Made by a program: the position numbers and the translations under genes
DNA from: JBBTTE01 sp038064395
Lineage (GTDB): Bacteria; Patescibacteriota; Saccharimonadia; Saccharimonadales; UBA4665
Assembly (NCBI GenBank): GCA_038064395.1
Contig: JBBTTE010000007.1
Coordinates: 1 to 15,094, forward strand
Length of the DNA stretch: 15,094 nt
Reading direction: 5' to 3'
Part shown: positions 12,901-15,094 of the stretch, in pieces
How positions within the stretch are numbered: position 1 is the stretch's first letter
Layout of the letters: each line of letters starts with the position of its first letter
The notes under the pieces: model-generated
Seen by the model: only the letters and a program-made list of their open reading frames with translations
The model's database searches: none
Told to the model about the DNA's origin: nothing

Positions 12901-15094
12901 CCGACGTTCAGCGGTACGCTTGCCGTCCAAGGCGCTGGCGGAATTACTGTCGGCGTAGCTGGAACCACGGCTGGTGTAGTTAATTTAGCGAACGCAACTA
13001 ACAGCAACCTAAGTGCTATTCAAGCCTTGGCTCCTAGTGGTAGTGGCACGGCAACTTATCAGTTGCCAAGTATTGCTGGCGGTGCAACAGATACGATTTG
13101 TCTTTCTAGCCTCAACAACTGTACGGCTACGGGTGGTGCTGGTGGTGATCTAACTGGCAGTTATCCAAACCCAACAATTGCCAGTCTGCAGGGAACTACG
13201 CTAACCATTTCCTCTATAGCTTCAGGTGATGTCTTGCAGTACAACGGCTCAGCGATTGTTAATGGCAAGATCACTAACACCAATCTTCAGGCTGGCACAT
13301 TCGCCAACATCACTGGTACTGGTGCGCTTACAGCCGGCTCAATTGGCGGCAGCTTCGGCAACATTAACATTGGCAGCAATACCTTTACTGGCAACGGCTC
13401 AGGCCTAACCACTCTAAACGGTAGCAATATCTCCTCTGGCACCATCAGTAACACCTACCTAACTGGCTCTGGTGCTCTAACCGTCACAGCAGGAACTGGC
13501 TTAAGCGGGGGAGGTAGCGTAGCTCTAGGTGGCAGCACAACCCTAAACCTAGCTAACACCGCCGTCAGTGCTAACAGCTACGGTTCGGCTAGTAGCGTAG
13601 CTACTTTCACAGTCGATGCCCAAGGTCGCCTAACAGCAGCAGCCAGCACCCCAATTGCCATCAACGGTAACCAAATTACTACTGGTGTAGTCGGTGCAAC
13701 TTATGGCGGCACTGGCCTAGATACTTCAGCTCTAACTGGTGTGCCTAGCCTCAGTGCAGGTACATGGAGTGTCAACGCACTACTACCAGCTAGCTTAGGT
13801 GGAACTGGCAGCGCCTACACAGCCTTCACAGGTGCTACAGCTGCTCGAACCTACACACTGCCTGACACTTCAACTACCATTTGTACTACTAGTTCTGTTT
13901 GTGCTGGGTATGCACCGAGCACTGGCGGAAACTACATTGCCAAGAACACCAACGACACCAGCTCAGCTTCCTACCTAGGCACACTACTTGGCCTAACTAA
14001 CTCCAACAGCGGCGCAGCCGGTGTTCTAAGTCTTACCAACTCTGGAACTAACTCAGCTCTAAGTGTTACCCAGTCTGGCAACCCAACTGCTGGTCAAGCT
14101 CTAATCTTTGCCAACAACATTAACGGCACCCCAACTGGCAACCTATTAGATCTACAAGCCGGTAGTGTTAGTAAGTTCAGCGTGGACGCAGCAGGCAACA
14201 CAACTATTGCTGGTACTCTCGGTGTAACTGGCGTCATCACTGGCAACGGCTCAGGCCTAACCACTCTAAACGGTAGCAATATCTCCTCTGGCACCATCAG
14301 TAACACCTACCTAACTGGCTCTGGTGCTCTAACCGTCACAGCAGGAACTGGCTTAAGCGGGGGAGGTAGCGTAGCTCTAGGTGGCAGCACAACCCTAAAC
14401 CTAGCTAACACCGCCGTCAGTGCTAACAGCTACGGTTCGGCTAGTAGCGTAGCTACTTTCACAGTCGATGCCCAAGGTCGCCTAACAGCAGCAGCCAGCA
14501 CCCCAATTGCCATCAACGGTAACCAAATTACTACTGGTGTAGTCGGTGCAACTTATGGCGGCACTGGCCTAGATACTTCAGCTCTAACTGGTGTGCCTAG
14601 CCTCAGTGCAGGTACATGGAGTGTCAACGCACTACTACCAGCTAGCTTAGGTGGAACTGGCAGCGCCTACACAGCCTTCACAGGTGCTACAGCTGCTCGA
14701 ACCTACACACTGCCTGACACTTCAACTACCATTTGTACTACTAGTTCTGTTTGTGCTGGGTATGCCGCCGCAGCAGTCAGCGGTAACTACATTCAGCAAA
14801 TTCCAACTAACACGGCCGCCAACACAATCACACCAGCTACTAGTGGTGTTGTTGGCCTAACAGTTAATGGCACTAGCACAGGCACAGCTGCCACCGCTCT
14901 TGATGTAATTCAAGGCTTTGCTGCTAACGGCCAGAACATCAGCCTAACAAACACTACCGGTACGCAAGCTGCTGGACTCTCCATCAATAGAAATGGTGTT
15001 GGCGGAACGACAACTGATCTACTCAACCTAACCAACACCGCTGGTACAGCCACTAACGCCATAACTATCGCTGGTACCTTCACTAACCTAATTA
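9937..15094 (+). CDS. Giant membrane-anchored tail-fibre-like repeat protein (3' end outside window)
   Basis: ATG 9937 is the first start after an in-frame TAG at 9907-9909. The frame stays open to the right edge (1719 codons) with no stop. Residues 1-54 are polar and basic (MEPENKNPREIYRSPAYGSS at the start), about 55-80 form one transmembrane anchor (ALYITGAVALILLLFGTAGLF), and the rest is predicted outside. Residues about 138-167 carry the tail-fibre motif PTAGQIYYDKTTNQPYYYNG. Strand repeats and modules follow, several closing with a LP-x(n)-C-x(5-6)-C motif (DTVCLLNLANCGG, DTVCLYTLANCTG, DTICLSSLNNCTA, TTICTTSSVCAGY). GDLTGSYPNPTIASLQG (13147-13197) and VATFTVDAQGRLTAA (from about 13597) are classic phage/bacterial tail-fibre modules. 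No Shine-Dalgarno is evident (only GAG next to the ATG). Leucine codon use shifts strongly towards CTA in the last third. The protein is probably a long surface stalk; partner and ligand unknown. Confidence 0.9.
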   Translation, partial: MEPENKNPREIYRSPAYGSSLELQPVVQSTEALTSAPPPRYNGPTLRLLKFNRSALYITGAVALILLLFGTAGLFLADLASGGNKPTKTSGTDSYAVGSIPLSDVKTNKELQSGEMNKLAINGELKVNRAFIMTPTSVPQTPTAGQIYYDKTTNQPYYYNGTKFVSLSPTSLPAFVSSLGGSTGAIGIGSGLTLNGNQLSVSASVLQQAAAASGISGPRVTSFQGLTGDVTLAAGSGISIAGTTITNTGVTGLTGTANQVNVSAGTGNVTLTLPQDIALSSTPTFGGATLNGALNVTAGGATIQGAVGLTLGTAGSAAGSLSLANSGNANMTILRGLAPAGSNQVITIPDSGAASDTVCLLNLANCGGGGNVTSVGGTQNYLPKFTNAGGTQVGNSLLFDNGVSVGVNTNLPNASYVLDVNGSVQTNGNFSQTGTGTFGTGTGAVSLNGATTVTGSSTFTSGTGAVTLNGATSITGTNTFTVGTGAAIFGGTADVTGLSTLSGGATIVGTTTLSSLGAGVIHADGSGVLSSSAVVLGTDTSGNYVANLGSLTGLSATGNSGAGATPTLSVIYGSGANTAVQGNTSLTCASGTGNLSGGGNSVTLGSGGSCNDLTITNSPTFSGTLAVQGAGGITIGTTGVDGLLNLTNSTNSNLSALQGLAPSGSGTATYQLPSIVGGSTDTVCLYTLANCTGVGGGITGGGTSGKLAKFTGAGSIGDSTITESGSTVTASGNVVIQGAGSLSLGTASTNTGSIAFYNSTNGNTVTLQAGVSGSNFSLTLPTSAGSNGDCLQTTGGGVLVFAACTGGAGGGVTSLDGEVGILTLANSSGSAGTITIDNASTSQKGIAQFNATNFTDNGSGAINTIQNIATSSSPSFSGLTLSSLNSTGVVHTNGSGVLSTSAVVLGTDTSGNYLASLGSLTGLSNSGTNGVAGAVPVLSVLYGATASTAVQGNTSLTCASGTGNLSGGGNSITLGSGGSCNNLTITNSPTFSGTLAVQGAGGITVGVAGTTAGVVNLANATNSNLSAIQALAPSGSGTATYQLPSIAGGATDTICLSSLNNCTATGGAGGDLTGSYPNPTIASLQGTTLTISSIASGDVLQYNGSAIVNGKITNTNLQAGTFANITGTGALTAGSIGGSFGNINIGSNTFTGNGSGLTTLNGSNISSGTISNTYLTGSGALTVTAGTGLSGGGSVALGGSTTLNLANTAVSANSYGSASSVATFTVDAQGRLTAAASTPIAINGNQITTGVVGATYGGTGLDTSALTGVPSLSAGTWSVNALLPASLGGTGSAYTAFTGATAARTYTLPDTSTTICTTSSVCAGYAPSTGGNYIAKNTNDTSSASYLGTLLGLTNSNSGAAGVLSLTNSGTNSALSVTQSGNPTAGQALIFANNINGTPTGNLLDLQAGSVSKFSVDAAGNTTIAGTLGVTGVITGNGSGLTTLNGSNISSGTISNTYLTGSGALTVTAGTGLSGGGSVALGGSTTLNLANTAVSANSYGSASSVATFTVDAQGRLTAAASTPIAINGNQITTGVVGATYGGTGLDTSALTGVPSLSAGTWSVNALLPASLGGTGSAYTAFTGATAARTYTLPDTSTTICTTSSVCAGYAAAAVSGNYIQQIPTNTAANTITPATSGVVGLTVNGTSTGTAATALDVIQGFAANGQNISLTNTTGTQAAGLSINRNGVGGTTTDLLNLTNTAGTATNAITIAGTFTNLI
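11491..12012 (+). repeat. Module of about 174 residues, copy 1 (copy 2 at 12598-13125)
   Basis: The module begins VIHADGSGVLSSSAVVLGTD, includes NTSLTCASGTGNLSGGGNS and ITNSPTFSGTLAVQGAGGI, and closes TATYQLPSIVGG with the C-x(7)-C-type motif. The second copy lies about 1107-1113 bp downstream with small in-frame length differences. A 38-bp core, 11785-11822 versus 12895-12932, is identical, while other parts differ at many synonymous sites. Confidence 0.85.
12598..13125 (+). repeat. Module of about 174 residues, copy 2
   Basis: This is the partner of 11491-12012, beginning VVHTNGSGVLSTSAVVLGTD and closing with DTICLSSLNNCTA. The two cysteines near CASGTG and GGSC and the closing cysteine pair are conserved in both copies. 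Confidence 0.85.
13387..13913 (+). repeat. 527-bp direct repeat, copy 1, apparently identical to 14239-14765
   Basis: Read base by base, the two copies show no difference over 527 bp. The offset is 852 bp, 284 codons, so the frame is kept. Boundaries are sharp: the base before and the base after differ. It covers GNGSGLTTLNGSNISSGT through TTICTTSSVCAGY. Confidence 0.9.
14239..14765 (+). repeat. 527-bp direct repeat, copy 2
   Basis: This is the partner of 13387-13913. The two copies are separated by 325 bp of different module sequence. After the repeat this copy continues into the QQIPTNTAANTITPA module that matches the first giant gene, whereas copy 1 continues into APSTGGNYIAKNTN. Confidence 0.9.
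14761..15094 (+). repeat. Module shared with the first giant gene (about 762-1131)
   Basis: The encoded IQQIPTNTAANTITPA, VVGLTVNGTS, TGTAATALDV and ITIAGTFTNLI parallel LQQVPTNSAANTVTPT, VVGLTVNGTS, GTAATALQI and ILLTGTYTNLI in the first giant gene, in the same order. The match is at protein level with many base changes. It shows the two genes are built from the same module set. Confidence 0.8.

Noticed and set aside
13387..14765. Insertion sequence or transposon carried by the direct repeats
   Set aside because: The repeats are coding in frame, have no terminal inverted repeats or transposase, and the segment between them is ordinary module sequence.
1..15094. CRISPR array or prophage structural cluster
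   Set aside because: Repeats are in-frame protein modules with variable spacing, and no capsid, portal, terminase or lysis gene is present despite the tail-fibre-like motifs.

Overview
The window is dominated by two very large, co-directional (+ strand) genes for low-complexity, beta-strand-repeat surface proteins. Both run off the window: the first enters from the left edge and ends at 7022, and the second starts at 9937 and is still open at 15094. Between them lie two tiny overlapping ORFs (7036-7220), a secreted beta-propeller/Ig-repeat protein (7305-9434) and a 502-bp AT-rich intergenic region rich in inverted and direct repeats. No RNA gene, transposase, CRISPR array, replication gene or metabolic gene is visible.

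The kind of organism is an inference. Giant Ser/Thr/Gly/Ala/Asn-rich proteins of this style, with phage-tail-fibre-like modules, a single N-terminal membrane anchor, lectin-like and DYAEW-type modules and secreted propeller plus putative-Ig proteins, are typical of Patescibacteria/CPR genomes (Saccharibacteria is one possibility). No phylogenetic marker is present, so this rests on protein style alone. The stops seen are TAG and TGA, and nothing suggests a recoded stop.

Layout. (1) 1-7022: C-terminal 2339 residues of a giant fibre: beta-strand repeats with IG-N-G/A-H-G units, an Fn3-like domain, more repeats, an L-type-lectin-like domain, a small beta domain, a domain resembling the DYAEW intramolecular-chaperone (Peptidase_G2-like) family, T-x-x-G-x-L-x-V strand repeats and a small all-beta C-terminal domain. 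(2) 7036-7220: an 18-codon ORF overlapping by ATGA a 43-codon basic, helix-prone ORF. (3) 7305-9434: signal peptide, seven propeller blades of the streptogramin-lyase-like repeat type and four He_PIG-like Ig domains. (4) 9435-9936: regulatory-looking DNA with a 49-bp imperfect inverted repeat. (5) 9937-15094: cytoplasmic N-terminus, one transmembrane anchor, then at least 1640 extracellular residues of tail-fibre-like modules, including a 527-bp direct repeat that appears identical by eye.

Together the locus looks like a surface-adhesion or host-attachment cassette. The anchored gene shows how such fibres are tethered, the C-terminal half of the other shows how they end in a carbohydrate-binding-type and chaperone-type tip, and the propeller/Ig protein is a secreted partner. 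The two window edges fall at almost the same phase of the same repeat module. The two giant genes may therefore be tandem paralogues, or, if the molecule is circular or the assembly broke in the repeat, two halves of one gene of roughly 4070 codons. The sequence alone does not settle which.
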